Assembly (NCBI RefSeq): GCF_014641555.1
Contig: NZ_BMHY01000001.1
Span: 775,706 to 839,705 of the forward strand
Direction: 5' to 3'
DNA length: 64,000 nt
Source of the DNA: Paenibacillus radicis (ex Gao et al. 2016)
GTDB lineage: Bacteria > Bacillota > Bacilli > Paenibacillales > Paenibacillaceae
The position numbers and the translations under genes are program-made. Under the pieces are notes generated by a model. It was not told the origin of the DNA. It did not search any database and was given only the letters and a program-made list of their open reading frames with translations. This document shows, piece after piece, positions 14,795 through 24,479 of this stretch. The number at the start of each line of letters is the position of its first letter. Position 1 is the first letter of the stretch.

Positions 14795-17158
14795 ATGGAG
14801 GACGAACAGATCAAGGCAGAGCAGAAGCGCGTCGACCGGGTCGTTGGCTGGATAAGCGAACAAATCGATACGCTGCGAGAGCAGACTGGTGAAGTGCGTA
14901 CGGATATTGTCGGAATCAGACGTGATTTCTGGGATGATGTAACCGTCAACTTCGAGGATGCCGCAGAGGCAGCAGAGACGGCGGCCAGCTTGAAGCAGCA
15001 GGCAGAGGTGCTTATTGAGCGGGAGCACGCACATGGACGTGCAGAACGCCAATTGAAGCTGCTGTTGAAGCTGCAGCAATCGCCTTACTTTGGCCGCGTT
15101 GACTTCACTCAAGAGACGAATGGCGTAGGCGCGGGTCAGGATGAGCCCGAGTCGATTTATTTGGGTGTTGGATCCTTGCTAGATGAGAGCGGTACAAATT
15201 ACTTAATTTATGATTGGCGGGCCCCTGTGTCCAGCCTTTATTACGATTACTCGCCGGGACCGGCGAAATATGATACCCCTACAGGGGAAATTGAAGGCGA
15301 GATGACGCTGAAACGGCAATATGTCATTCGCCGGGGCCACATTTCCGGCATGTTCGACACCGGTGTCACGATCGGCGACGAGCTGTTGCAGGAGGTGCTG
15401 GGCAAGCAATCAGATGCGCAAATGAAAAGCATCGTCGCTACGATTCAGCACGAGCAGAACCTGATTATTCGCAATGAACGGGCGAAGCTGTTAGTCGTGC
15501 AAGGAGCGGCGGGCAGCGGCAAAACTTCGGCTGCGCTGCAGCGGATCGCTTATTTGCTATATCGATACCGCGAGACACTGACGGCCGACCAAGTTGTATT
15601 GTTCTCGCCGAATCCGATGTTCAACAGTTACGTATCGACTGTATTGCCGGAGCTCGGCGAGCAAAACATGCAGCAGACGACGTATCAGCAATATCTCGAA
15701 CACCGGCTGGGCCAATCCTTTGCGCTGGAGGATCCTTTTGCTCAAATGGAATATACGCTGGGTGCAATTGGCCAGCCCCAATATGAGACGCGGCTGGCGG
15801 CGATTCGTTACAAAAGCGGCGTATCGTTCATGTCACTGATCACCCGCTACGCTGCTGCGTTAAGCGAGTCTGGACTGAGGTTCAAAGCGATCAAATTTCG
15901 CGGCCGGATTCTGATCTCCGCAGAAGCCATGCAGGAGCGGTTTTATAGCTTAAACCGTTCGTTGTCATTGCCGAACCGGATTCGGATGCTTGCAGAATGG
16001 CTGCTCAAGGAACTAACGGATCTAAGCCGCAAAGAGCGTAAGAAGCAATGGGTCGAGGATGAGATGGAGCTTCTGGATAACGAAGCTTATATGCATGCAT
16101 TTGACGAACTGCGCCGTAAGGAGCAGCTTACGTCCGACTCCTTCGGCGACCTGGACCGGGAGAAGGATTTGCTGGCTGCAACGATTGTTCAGGAACGCTT
16201 CAAGCGGCTGCGCAGCAGAGTGAAGAAGCTGAAGTTCATCGACATGCCTTCAAGTTATCGCGAACTGTTTGCAGATCAAACCAAAGCGAGCAGCCTGTTA
16301 GACGGAGAAGAATCTTCGATTCCTGAGGCTTGGGAGCAAATTTGCGGGCTAACGCTGGAACAGCTCGCTGCAGGCGTGTTGCATTACGAGGACGCAACGC
16401 CGTATTTATATTTAAAAGATTTGATCGAAGGTTTTCAGACCAATACTTCGGTGCACCATTTGTTCATCGATGAGGCGCAAGACTATTCACCGTTCCAATT
16501 CCATTACTTGAAACGCATCTTCCCTCGGGCAAAAATGACGGTTCTAGGCGACGTCAATCAATCCATCTTCGCCCATGCAACGGGCGGCAACGGTTTTCAG
16601 CCGCTTTCCGAACTGTTCACTGATGCAGAAACGGAAAAGATCGTCTTGAAACGCAGCTATCGTTCGACGAGAGAAATCATCGACTTTACGAGCCTTATGA
16701 TTGAGGACGGAGAACAGATTATCCCATTCAATCGGCATGGCGAAAAACCGGCGATTACCGTTGTGCGCGACAAGAATGAGCATATCCGCTTGATTGGGGA
16801 GAAAATCTCCGCATTCCGGAAGGACGGCGCGCAGTCTATCGCAGTTATAGCGAAGACGGCGGAGGAAAGCGGGGAGGCTTACGAGGCGTTAAAGGCGTCG
16901 AACCCGGAAATCCGGCTTATTGCCAAAGAAACCGTCACCTTTGAACAAGGGACGGTTGTGATTCCTTCATATTTGGCTAAAGGCGTTGAGTTTGACGCCG
17001 TTATTATCTTTGATGCTGCGAATGATGTCTACAGCCAAGAGAGCGAAAGGAGACTGTTCTATACCGCTTGCACCCGGGCAATGCATGATCTGCATATTTT
17101 TAGTACCGGCGAGCCTACCCGGTTTTTAGACCGAGCACTGCCTAGCTTAACTCTGTAG
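14795..17158 (+). CDS. helD: RNA polymerase recycling motor HelD (UvrD/Rep-like ATPase)
   Basis: 787 residues. Coiled-coil N-terminal arm (~1-75), HelD-specific region (YLGVGSL, YLIYDWRAPVSSLYYDY), Walker A VVQGAAGSGKTSAALQRIAY (~residue 237), Walker B HLFIDEAQDYSPFQ, and C-terminal helicase motifs (LKRSYRSTREI; SYLAKGVEFDAVI; FYTACTRAMHDL). In Bacillus, HelD removes RNA polymerase from stalled or post-termination complexes. ATG 14795 is preferred: AAAGGAG and TTAGGAACG precede it, while ATG 14747 lacks a site. No operon partners. Confidence 0.94.
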   Translation: MEDEQIKAEQKRVDRVVGWISEQIDTLREQTGEVRTDIVGIRRDFWDDVTVNFEDAAEAAETAASLKQQAEVLIEREHAHGRAERQLKLLLKLQQSPYFGRVDFTQETNGVGAGQDEPESIYLGVGSLLDESGTNYLIYDWRAPVSSLYYDYSPGPAKYDTPTGEIEGEMTLKRQYVIRRGHISGMFDTGVTIGDELLQEVLGKQSDAQMKSIVATIQHEQNLIIRNERAKLLVVQGAAGSGKTSAALQRIAYLLYRYRETLTADQVVLFSPNPMFNSYVSTVLPELGEQNMQQTTYQQYLEHRLGQSFALEDPFAQMEYTLGAIGQPQYETRLAAIRYKSGVSFMSLITRYAAALSESGLRFKAIKFRGRILISAEAMQERFYSLNRSLSLPNRIRMLAEWLLKELTDLSRKERKKQWVEDEMELLDNEAYMHAFDELRRKEQLTSDSFGDLDREKDLLAATIVQERFKRLRSRVKKLKFIDMPSSYRELFADQTKASSLLDGEESSIPEAWEQICGLTLEQLAAGVLHYEDATPYLYLKDLIEGFQTNTSVHHLFIDEAQDYSPFQFHYLKRIFPRAKMTVLGDVNQSIFAHATGGNGFQPLSELFTDAETEKIVLKRSYRSTREIIDFTSLMIEDGEQIIPFNRHGEKPAITVVRDKNEHIRLIGEKISAFRKDGAQSIAVIAKTAEESGEAYEALKASNPEIRLIAKETVTFEQGTVVIPSYLAKGVEFDAVIIFDAANDVYSQESERRLFYTACTRAMHDLHIFSTGEPTRFLDRALPSLTL

Positions 17159-17177
17159 TATAGGTTTCGCGGCATGA

Positions 17178-17219
17178 CCGGAGGTGCGAAGCGGACTAAC
17201 GACCGCGGCGCACCTCCGG
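17178..17219. terminator. Stem-loop between converging genes
   Basis: CCGGAGGTGCG (17178-17188) pairs with CGCACCTCCGG (17209-17219), overlapping the last codons of the PAS-HTH gene. Neither side has a T run, so its role as terminator is uncertain. Confidence 0.4.
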
Positions 17220-18092
17220 CCATATTTCCGACACGTCGACTTTTAGCTCCGAAGCGATCAGCTCAGCTGTGAGCCGCTGGGGCTTTTCGATTTTTCCGTT
17301 TCTCAGCTTGGATATCGTCTGAAGTGAGATATGGGTGGCGGCTGACAATTGAATCGCGCTCATATCACGTTTTGCCATCCAGATTTTAAGACGCATAGAG
17401 GAATCTACGCCTTCACTAACGGGCTTAAGATCCCAAATGACGAATGCGTATTCCCTGACACTGCCGAAGCCGTCGTAGATAGGGGTGAATGTGATCGAGA
17501 GCTCCAGCTCGACCCCGCCTAGCTTGCTCGTTCTGACTTTAATGTCATTTACTTTTTTTAATTTCCCTGCGGAGTCAAGCGCTTCCTGAATCCGTTCAAA
17601 TTCCTGCTCGGAAATAAATTGCAGATAGGTTTCATCTTCCAAGCTTTGTTCCGGCTTGAGCAGCAGCGGCGCATAGAAATCTCTCAAAATGCGTATGTGG
17701 TTGGTGGAATCGACAATACCGCTGATAAGCACTTTATAGTGTTCAAATTGCTCTTCGATCCATCTTTGTGCACTTAGATCTTCGATTAGAAGCAAGGAGA
17801 GCGCTCCCGTCTCTCCGCTAATGTATGGCAAGGGCGTATGATCCACGCGAATCGGCATACGGCGGCTGTCCGTGCAGAGAAAGGTTTCCCTTTGATAAGA
17901 GCGCGCAGCTGCTTTTGCGGAATAATGTTCAACAACGCTGGATGCGGAACGTCCGCTCAACTCTTCTATCGAACAACCCATTAACTTGCTGAAAGCATCG
18001 TTAGCATCAACTAGACTTGCGTTATCCTGCAGATTGCGGATGATGGCCATCGGCCGGTCCAGAATAAGAAAAATATGATGATATAAATCCAA
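17196..18092 (-). CDS. PAS-domain transcriptional regulator with C-terminal HTH
   Basis: 298 residues. A PAS sensor domain (residues ~1-125: LVDANDAFSKLMGCSIEELS, LLLIEDLSAQRWIEEQ), a second PAS-like segment (~130-230: ITFTPIYDGFGSVREYAFVI) and an XRE/Cro-type HTH at the C-terminus (LKIWMAKRDMSAIQLSAATH, ISLQTISKLRNGKIEKPQ). PAS plus XRE in one chain is an uncommon layout. Starts at TTG 18092 after AGGAGGAAGG. Own promoter at 18130-18158; a perfect palindrome at 18206-18221 may be an operator. Ligand and targets unknown; the divergent small gene is a candidate target. Confidence 0.85.
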   Translation of the reverse strand: MDLYHHIFLILDRPMAIIRNLQDNASLVDANDAFSKLMGCSIEELSGRSASSVVEHYSAKAAARSYQRETFLCTDSRRMPIRVDHTPLPYISGETGALSLLLIEDLSAQRWIEEQFEHYKVLISGIVDSTNHIRILRDFYAPLLLKPEQSLEDETYLQFISEQEFERIQEALDSAGKLKKVNDIKVRTSKLGGVELELSITFTPIYDGFGSVREYAFVIWDLKPVSEGVDSSMRLKIWMAKRDMSAIQLSAATHISLQTISKLRNGKIEKPQRLTAELIASELKVDVSEIWPEVRRGR

Positions 18093-18129
18093 AGATAGCC
18101 TTCCTCCTAGTCTTTCATAATACTAAACG

Positions 18130-18158
18130 AGTATAAGAGAAGTTATACCCCTGTACAA
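18130..18158 (-). promoter_or_regulatory. SigA promoter of the PAS-HTH gene
   Basis: On the minus strand TTGTAC (18153-18158), 17-bp spacer, TATACT (18130-18135). Confidence 0.7.
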
Positions 18159-18205
18159 GTAATTTGAATTAATTAGTTAGTTTAACAGGAATTTCATTAC
18201 CGCTT

Positions 18206-18221
18206 GTTTAATTAATTAAAC
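18206..18221. promoter_or_regulatory. Perfect 16-bp palindrome, candidate operator
   Basis: GTTTAATTAATTAAAC between the divergent PAS-HTH gene and the small Cys/His gene. A related AT-rich half-site (TTAGTTAGTTTAAC) lies just left of it. Position suggests autoregulation by the HTH protein (inference). Confidence 0.4.
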
Positions 18222-18381
18222 TTAGGAGCCTCAGAGGCATGCTGCCGCCGGAAAAATAGCGGCATATGCGGTATAAGTGCGATTTTAACCTTTTTGAACA
18301 CTTTATTTCCTCGTAACATCCTTATACTATTGTTAGAGACAGAGATGTTTTTGTACATAATTGGAGGGGTAGTCTTACAAC

Positions 18382-18612
18382 ATGGATATTTGCAGCATGG
18401 AAAATTGCAACAAACCGATCAAAGCAAAACAGTTATGTTCCATGCATCACCAAAGAATGCTTAGACATGGTGATCCGATGACCGTAAGACCAAGAAAGGA
18501 GAAAATCAAAGCGACCTGCAAATGGGTCAGCTGCACGAAGGATGCAGCGACAAAGGGTTACTGCGCCAAACATTATTACATACAGAGAGTAATGGCGAGC
18601 AACAAAGGTTAG
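18382..18612 (+). CDS. Small protein with two Cys/His zinc-finger-like repeats
   Basis: 76 residues made of two copies of the pattern C-x4-C-x9-C-x2-H: CSMENCNKPIKAKQLCSMHH and CKWVSCTKDAATKGYCAKHY, joined by a basic linker (MTVRPRKEKIKAT). The pattern resembles small zinc fingers found beside HNH nucleases and in phage proteins, so nucleic-acid binding is possible. No known family is confidently assigned. ATG 18382 follows GGAGGGG with long spacing. It is bounded by a weak hairpin at 18630. Divergent from the PAS-HTH regulator. Confidence 0.8.
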   Translation: MDICSMENCNKPIKAKQLCSMHHQRMLRHGDPMTVRPRKEKIKATCKWVSCTKDAATKGYCAKHYYIQRVMASNKG

Positions 18613-18629
18613 ATGTATGTGAGTTAATC

Positions 18630-18660
18630 TGACACGTTTTGAAAATGGGGTGTCATTTTT
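18630..18660 (+). terminator. Weak terminator after the Cys/His protein gene
   Basis: TGACAC (18630-18635) pairs with GTGTCA (18650-18655), followed by TTTTT. Short stem and large loop, so strength is doubtful. Confidence 0.45.
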
Positions 18661-18672
18661 CAAGGGAAGATG

Positions 18673-18678
18673 TATAAT
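18673..18678 (+). promoter_or_regulatory. -10 element before glycogen operon
   Basis: Perfect TATAAT 80 bases before glgB. The -35 at 17-bp spacing is poor (GTGTCA), so an activator or another sigma factor may be needed. Confidence 0.45.
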
Positions 18679-18758
18679 GGTATTAAATCAGTCTTGTTTT
18701 ATAGGTATTTCAACCTGATACTGCAGTACAAATCAAACTGCGGAGGTGAACGTCCAAC

Positions 18759-20666
18759 TTGATCCAAACGGCACCTTACGGCTTGTCTATGAGCGATTTG
18801 TATTTGTTCAACGAGGGAAGCGCCTATCACAGCTATCGATTTATGGGCGCGCACCGGCTCCAGCTGAACGGCGTTTATGGCGTCAGATTTGCAGTGTGGG
18901 CGCCGAATGCAGCTGAAGTTCATATCGTGGGCAGCTTTAACGATTGGAACGGCGGCATTCACGCCATGGAGCGGATTGGCACCACGGGCATTTGGGCTTC
19001 TTTCATTGCCGATATCGGCGAAGGCGAGACTTATAAGTACGAGATTACAACCCGGAGCGGGGAGCGGCTGCTTAAAGCCGATCCCTATGCTTTTCTGGCG
19101 GAGCGGCGGCCTTTGACCGCTTCCGTCATTACCGATTTGAACGGTTTTCCTTGGCGCGACGAAGGATGGGTCAACAGCAAGGAAGGACGTTCGGCTTATA
19201 CGAATCCGCTGCTCGTATACGAAGTGCACGCGGGATCCTGGAAGACGAAAGGCAAAGAGGTTTTTCTAACCTATGATGAACTCGCAGCCGAGCTGGTTCC
19301 TTATGCGGCCGAAATGGGATATACGCATATCGAATTAATGCCGCTCGCTGAGCATCCTTTCGATCAGTCCTGGGGTTATCAAATAACAGGCTTTTATGCT
19401 CCGTCCAGCCGCTTTGGAAGGCCAAAGCAGCTTATGCATTTCGTCGACTGCTGCCATGAGCGCGGTATTGGCGTCATTCTGGATTGGGTGCCCGGTCATT
19501 TCTGCCGCGACAATCACGGTTTGCGTCTATTCGACGGCATGCCGATTTTTGAGGGGCCTGACGAAAAGCTGGCAGATAAGCCATTATGGGGAACACTGGC
19601 TTTTGATTTTAGCAAAAACGAAGTCGTAAGCTTCCTAATTTCCAATGCGGTTTATTGGATGGAGATGTATCATATCGACGGCCTTCGGGTCGATGCGGTC
19701 GCCAGCATGATTAATTTGCATATGGACAAACCGCGGGAGCAGTACACCTGGAACAAGCTAGGCGGCACGGACAATTTGGACGCGCTGCGATTTTTGAAAC
19801 GATTGAATGAAACCGTATTTCACTATTACCCCGACACATTGATGCTTGCAGAAGATTCTTCCGCATGGCCCGCAGTCACCTCTCCTACATACCTAGGCGG
19901 GCTAGGATTCAATTTCAAATGGAATATGGGCTGGATGAACGACATTCTCCGTTATATGTCGCATGATCCGGCTGACCGCCCGCAATACCACCACCTGATA
20001 ACTTTCTCTCTGCTTTATGCATTCTCTGAAAACTACGTACTTCCGCTTTCACATGATGAAGTTGTACACGGCAAACGATCGCTTCTAAACAAAATGCCCG
20101 GCACCTACGAGGAAAAATTCGCTCAGCTTCGGCTATTTTACGGGTATTGGATGACGCATCCAGGCAAAAAACTGCTCTTTATGGGCGGCGAGTGGGGGCA
20201 ATTCGATGAATGGAAAGATGCCGAATCACTAGATTGGATGCTGCTTGATTACGATCTGCACGGAAAGATGAAGGCCTACGTCCAGACGCTCAATACCCTC
20301 TATGTTTCAGAGCCTTCTCTCTGGGAAAGAGACAGCGACGCCACAGCCTTTCAATGGATTGATGTTCATAATGCCCGCCAATCTATCATATCCTTTATTC
20401 GTTATGGCAAAAAAAGCTTTTCCATCGTCGTCGCGAACTTCTCTCGCACCGGTTACGCCAGTTATCGGGTCGGAGTACCGGAGACAGGTATATACCGGAC
20501 TATCATGAACAGCAATGAGGAACGCTTCGGAGGCTATGAAACCCAGCATTCGCTGAAATTCGTCAGCGAGAACGTTGCTTGGCACGGCTACAACCAAAGC
20601 ATTTCACTACATCTCCCCCCTCTATCCTTCCAATTACTCAGCTATGATCTGGGGGACACACATTAA
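18759..20666 (+). CDS. glgB: 1,4-alpha-glucan branching enzyme GlgB
   Basis: 635 residues; forms alpha-1,6 branches in glycogen. N-terminal CBM48 ([20 protein letters not shown]) followed by the GH13 barrel with nucleophile Asp in [12 protein letters not shown], acid/base Glu in [10 protein letters not shown] and the third carboxylate in [12 protein letters not shown]; a C-terminal beta domain closes the protein. Length matches Bacillus GlgB (627). TTG 18759 is the start, eight bases after GGAGGTGAA. First gene of the glycogen operon; 16 bases before glgC. Confidence 0.97.
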   Translation: MIQTAPYGLSMSDLYLFNEGSAYHSYRFMGAHRLQLNGVYGVRFAVWAPNAAEVHIVGSFNDWNGGIHAMERIGTTGIWASFIADIGEGETYKYEITTRSGERLLKADPYAFLAERRPLTASVITDLNGFPWRDEGWVNSKEGRSAYTNPLLVYEVHAGSWKTKGKEVFLTYDELAAELVPYAAEMGYTHIELMPLAEHPFDQSWGYQITGFYAPSSRFGRPKQLMHFVDCCHERGIGVILDWVPGHFCRDNHGLRLFDGMPIFEGPDEKLADKPLWGTLAFDFSKNEVVSFLISNAVYWMEMYHIDGLRVDAVASMINLHMDKPREQYTWNKLGGTDNLDALRFLKRLNETVFHYYPDTLMLAEDSSAWPAVTSPTYLGGLGFNFKWNMGWMNDILRYMSHDPADRPQYHHLITFSLLYAFSENYVLPLSHDEVVHGKRSLLNKMPGTYEEKFAQLRLFYGYWMTHPGKKLLFMGGEWGQFDEWKDAESLDWMLLDYDLHGKMKAYVQTLNTLYVSEPSLWERDSDATAFQWIDVHNARQSIISFIRYGKKSFSIVVANFSRTGYASYRVGVPETGIYRTIMNSNEERFGGYETQHSLKFVSENVAWHGYNQSISLHLPPLSFQLLSYDLGDTH

Positions 20667-20682
20667 GAAGGAGTTGGTGTCC

Positions 20683-21849
20683 ATGGGCCGTAAAGAAATG
20701 GTTGCAATGCTGTTGGCCGGAGGAGAGGGAAAAAGACTTGGCGTATTGACCAAGGATCTGGCCAAGCCAGCCGTCTACTTCGGAGGGAAATACCGAATCA
20801 TAGATTTCACGCTTAGCAATTGTGCCCATTCCGGGATTGATACGGTAGGGGTGCTGACACAATACCAGCCGCTGGAGCTGAACCGCTATTTGGGCATCGG
20901 CACGCCTTGGGGACTTGACCGCAAGGATGGCGGGATGGCTATTCTGCCGCCCTATGTCAAGCAGAAAGGCGGTGTTTGGTATACAGGAACTGCGAATGCC
21001 ATCTATCAAAATATGGCGTTTATCGAGCGGTACAATCCGGGGTATGTGCTCGTCATTTCGGGCGATCACATTTATAAAATGGACTATGATCTGATGCTGC
21101 AGCACCATAAGCGCAGCGGCGCGGATTTAACGATAGCGGGAATTGAAGTGGATTGGAAGGAAGCGAGCCGTTTTGGCGTTATGCATGTAGACGACGAGGA
21201 CCGGATTACCGCTTTCGAAGAGAAGCCCAAAGCGCCAAAAAGCAATATCGCTTCAATGGGCGTCTATATATTTTCCTGGGCGCTGCTGCAAAAATATTTG
21301 GTGTACGACGAAGCGAACCGCAGCTCCAGCCATGACTTCGGCAAAGATATCATTCCGTCTATGCTTAAGGACGGCTTGCATCTTAGCGCATATTCCTTCA
21401 AGGGCTATTGGAAGGATGTCGGCACGATTGAAAGCCTATGGGAAGCTAACATGGATTTGTTGGCGGATGAGCCGTCGCTCGACCTCGCCGATCCCGAATG
21501 GCGCATTTATTCCGTCAGCCCTAACCGTCCGGCGCAGTTTGTCTCGCCTGAAGCGAAGCTTTCGGCTTCGATGGTCACAGAGGGCTGCATGATTGAAGGG
21601 AGCATCGAACGTTCGGTACTGTTCTACGGCGTGCATGCGGGAAGAAGCAGCGAGGTAAGCGAATCGGTTGTCATGCCGAACGTGCGGATTGGCGAGGGTG
21701 CGAAAATCTATCGGGCCATAATCGGAGAAGGAGCCATTATCGAGGACGGCGTCACAGTTGGCAACCCGGATGACGATTCCATTACGGTTGTGGCGGTAGG
21801 CGAATTTGTAGGGAATGACCATATGCTGCTGGAGGTGGAGCCGTCATGA
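20683..21849 (+). CDS. glgC: Glucose-1-phosphate adenylyltransferase catalytic subunit GlgC
   Basis: 388 residues. Makes ADP-glucose from glucose-1-phosphate and ATP, the committed step of glycogen synthesis. Nucleotide loop [50 protein letters not shown] and a C-terminal left-handed beta-helix ([20 protein letters not shown]). ATG 20683 after AAGGAG is the real start; an upstream extension runs back into glgB. It ends ATGA, overlapping glgD, so the two subunits are coupled and probably form a hetero-oligomer as in Bacillus. Confidence 0.97.
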   Translation: MGRKEMVAMLLAGGEGKRLGVLTKDLAKPAVYFGGKYRIIDFTLSNCAHSGIDTVGVLTQYQPLELNRYLGIGTPWGLDRKDGGMAILPPYVKQKGGVWYTGTANAIYQNMAFIERYNPGYVLVISGDHIYKMDYDLMLQHHKRSGADLTIAGIEVDWKEASRFGVMHVDDEDRITAFEEKPKAPKSNIASMGVYIFSWALLQKYLVYDEANRSSSHDFGKDIIPSMLKDGLHLSAYSFKGYWKDVGTIESLWEANMDLLADEPSLDLADPEWRIYSVSPNRPAQFVSPEAKLSASMVTEGCMIEGSIERSVLFYGVHAGRSSEVSESVVMPNVRIGEGAKIYRAIIGEGAIIEDGVTVGNPDDDSITVVAVGEFVGNDHMLLEVEPS

Positions 21850-22958
21850 AGCACCGGGTGATGGGCGTCATTAATTTGATTCATGAGACGGATGAGCTGG
21901 AGCGGCTTACGCAAAGCCGCTGCCTGGCAACGGTGCCCTTCGGCGCCAGATACAGACTGATTGACTTTGCACTGTCGAGCATGGTCAATTCCGGCATTCA
22001 TAAAGTCGCAATATTCGCACATAAAAAGTATCGCTCGCTGATGGATCATGTGGGCTCGGGAAGCCATTGGGACTTGAACAACCGTCAAAGCGGCTTGTTC
22101 CTGCTGCCGCCGGCGACCGACGATATCCAGGAGATCAGCCGCGGCGATCTCTATCATTTCTATCAGCACCGCGATTACTTTAACCGCTCGACGCTGGAGT
22201 ACGTCGTCATTACACGCAGCCATATGGTATGCAACGTCGACTTTGGCCCGATCATCGAATATCACCAGGAGCGGGAAGCTGATATCACGATCGTCTGCAA
22301 GGAACAGGCTGAACAGCTGCTGGGAAGAGCCCGTAAAGTGAAGATGGACGAAGATGGCCGGATTACAGCCATTCAGGATCATTACGGCCGGATGCTGAGC
22401 GATACAATCTCCATGGAAATGTACATTATGAAAAAGGAATTGCTCATGGAGCTTGTGGAAACGTCGCTGGCGCAGGGGCAGGACCATCTGGTCCGGCACG
22501 CGATTTTCTCCAGGATCGACCAGCTCCGTATTTACGGCTACAAGTACGAAGGTTATTTGGGTGTCGTCAATACGCTGGCCAGCTATTACGATCATAATAT
22601 GAGCCTGCTTCGGCCGGATGTATGGCGGGAGCTGTTCTTCCAGCCGGGGACTGTATTCACGAAAGGGAAGGATGAGCCGCCGGCCCGTTATCTCGGTACC
22701 TCGAAGGTGGTCAACTCCCTAATTGCCAACGGCTGCCGGATTGAAGGAACGGTGGAGAACAGCATCATTTTCCGTGGTGTCCATATACGAAAAGGGGCAG
22801 TCGTCCGCAACAGCATCATTATGCAAAACGGCGATATCGGCGAAAACAGCATCGTGCAATACAGCATTCTGGATAAGGATGTTCGCGTGCAATGCGACCG
22901 CGATATCCGCGGCACGATGACGAGTCCGTTTCTGGCAGCCAAGCGAAAAATTATATAA
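21846..22958 (+). CDS. glgD: GlgD, ADP-glucose pyrophosphorylase regulatory-type subunit
   Basis: 370 residues, paralogous to GlgC ([17 protein letters not shown]-terminal hexapeptide repeats [20 protein letters not shown]). It lacks the glycine-rich GGxGxRL nucleotide loop seen in GlgC (the region reads [20 protein letters not shown]), consistent with the Bacillus GlgD role of stimulating GlgC rather than catalysis. It begins inside the glgC stop (ATGA). Slightly longer than Bacillus GlgD (343). Confidence 0.95.
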   Translation: MKHRVMGVINLIHETDELERLTQSRCLATVPFGARYRLIDFALSSMVNSGIHKVAIFAHKKYRSLMDHVGSGSHWDLNNRQSGLFLLPPATDDIQEISRGDLYHFYQHRDYFNRSTLEYVVITRSHMVCNVDFGPIIEYHQEREADITIVCKEQAEQLLGRARKVKMDEDGRITAIQDHYGRMLSDTISMEMYIMKKELLMELVETSLAQGQDHLVRHAIFSRIDQLRIYGYKYEGYLGVVNTLASYYDHNMSLLRPDVWRELFFQPGTVFTKGKDEPPARYLGTSKVVNSLIANGCRIEGTVENSIIFRGVHIRKGAVVRNSIIMQNGDIGENSIVQYSILDKDVRVQCDRDIRGTMTSPFLAAKRKII

Positions 22959-23015
22959 TTTCAGGCTCGGAATGGCTACCGGCCTAACGATTGCGGACAT
23001 AACGGGGTGAAAGCA

Positions 23016-24479
23016 ATGAATATATTATTTGCGGCTTCAGAGGCGGTGCCGCTGGCCAAGACGGGCGGCTTGGCTGACGTAGCCGGGGCGCTGCCGAAGG
23101 CGCTGCGGGACGGCGGAGCGGACACGAGAGTGATTTTGCCGAAATACGAGGAAATTCCAGCTGTCTACACGGATCAATTCGAGCGGATTGCGGAGTTTAC
23201 CGTATCGTTTAGCTGGCGCAACCAATATTGTGGCCTGCTGAGGGCGGAGATTGACGGCATTATCTATTACTTAATCGATAATGAGCACTATTTCAAACGC
23301 AGAGGCTTGTACGGCTATGGCGACGATGCGGAGCGGTTCGTATTTTTCTGCTTTGCAGTGATGGAGGCTTCGCGCTATTTGGATTTCCGGCCGGATATCG
23401 TCCATTGTCATGACTGGCAGACAGGTCTTATTCCTTTCCTCTTGCAGACGAGATATGCGCATGATCCGGCATGGACAGGGGTGAAATCGGTGTTTACGAT
23501 TCACAACCTGAAGTATCAGGGCTTGTTCGGAATCGATTTGCTGAAGGATTTGCTCGGCGCCGGCGATGAATTGTTTGGGCCGGACGGTCTTGAGTTTCAT
23601 GGAGCTGCCAGCTGTATGAAAGGCGGGCTCGTGTATGCGGACAAGCTGACGACGGTTAGCGAGACGTATGCGAAGGAAATACAGGGCTGGGAGTACGGCG
23701 AGCTGCTGGATGAACTGTTGCGCTACCGTGCTGCCGATCTGAGCGGCATCCTTAACGGTATTGACGAGCAGCTGTTCGATCCCATGAATGATCCTGCCCT
23801 GCATACGCCGTACCGTAATTCATTGAGCCGCAAACGGAAAAATAAGCTGGACTTGCAGCGGGAGATGAATTTGCCGCAGTCGGAGGATGTGCCGCTTATT
23901 GGCGTCGTAACCCGTTTAGTTGAGCAAAAGGGTTTCGATCTTATTGCAGCTAAGCTGGAGCTGCTTATGCAAGAAGACGTGCAGCTCGTTGTGCTTGGTT
24001 CGGGAGAGCCGCAATATGAAGCGCTGATGAATGATATCGTCCGTCGTTATCCCGATAAAGCGGCGGTGTGGCTCGGCTATAACGACCGGCTTGCGAGAAG
24101 AATTTATGCCGGCTCTGACTTGTACCTGATGCCATCCCGCTTTGAGCCTTGCGGTTTAAGCCAGCTTCTGGCGCTGCGCTACCGCTCTGTGCCTATCGTT
24201 CGTGAAACCGGGGGGCTGAAGGATACGGTTCGCGCCTTCAATGAATATACTGGTGAGGGGAACGGTTTCAGCTTTACGTATTACAATGCAGATGATTATT
24301 GGCATACCGTGAAGAGAGCTTTGCAGTTCTACAGGGACGAAAAAGCTTGGAAGCAGATTGTCGCCAATGCGGCAAAAGAGGACTATAGTTGGAACCGTTC
24401 TGCAAAAGCCTATATAGCGCTGTATGAACTACTTCTTGTGGATCGAAAGGGGAAAGAGCTATGGCCCGTCATCTCGTAA
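23016..24479 (+). CDS. glgA: Glycogen synthase GlgA (GT5)
   Basis: 487 residues; extends alpha-1,4-glucan from ADP-glucose. N-terminal ADP-glucose motif KTGGLADV, then VHCHDWQTGLIPFLL, SVFTIHNLKYQGLF, LNGIDEQLFDP and the C-terminal donor site DLYLMPSRFEPCGLSQLLAL. ATG 23016 follows ACGGGGTGA; a GTG at 23007 lies within that site and is rejected. The 3' end overlaps the following GH15 gene by 19 bases, an unusual coupling of synthase and hydrolase. Confidence 0.97.
   Translation: MNILFAASEAVPLAKTGGLADVAGALPKALRDGGADTRVILPKYEEIPAVYTDQFERIAEFTVSFSWRNQYCGLLRAEIDGIIYYLIDNEHYFKRRGLYGYGDDAERFVFFCFAVMEASRYLDFRPDIVHCHDWQTGLIPFLLQTRYAHDPAWTGVKSVFTIHNLKYQGLFGIDLLKDLLGAGDELFGPDGLEFHGAASCMKGGLVYADKLTTVSETYAKEIQGWEYGELLDELLRYRAADLSGILNGIDEQLFDPMNDPALHTPYRNSLSRKRKNKLDLQREMNLPQSEDVPLIGVVTRLVEQKGFDLIAAKLELLMQEDVQLVVLGSGEPQYEALMNDIVRRYPDKAAVWLGYNDRLARRIYAGSDLYLMPSRFEPCGLSQLLALRYRSVPIVRETGGLKDTVRAFNEYTGEGNGFSFTYYNADDYWHTVKRALQFYRDEKAWKQIVANAAKEDYSWNRSAKAYIALYELLLVDRKGKELWPVIS

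Noticed and set aside
21708..22595. Long minus-strand frame opposite glgC/glgD
   Set aside because: Antisense shadow of clearly conserved genes.
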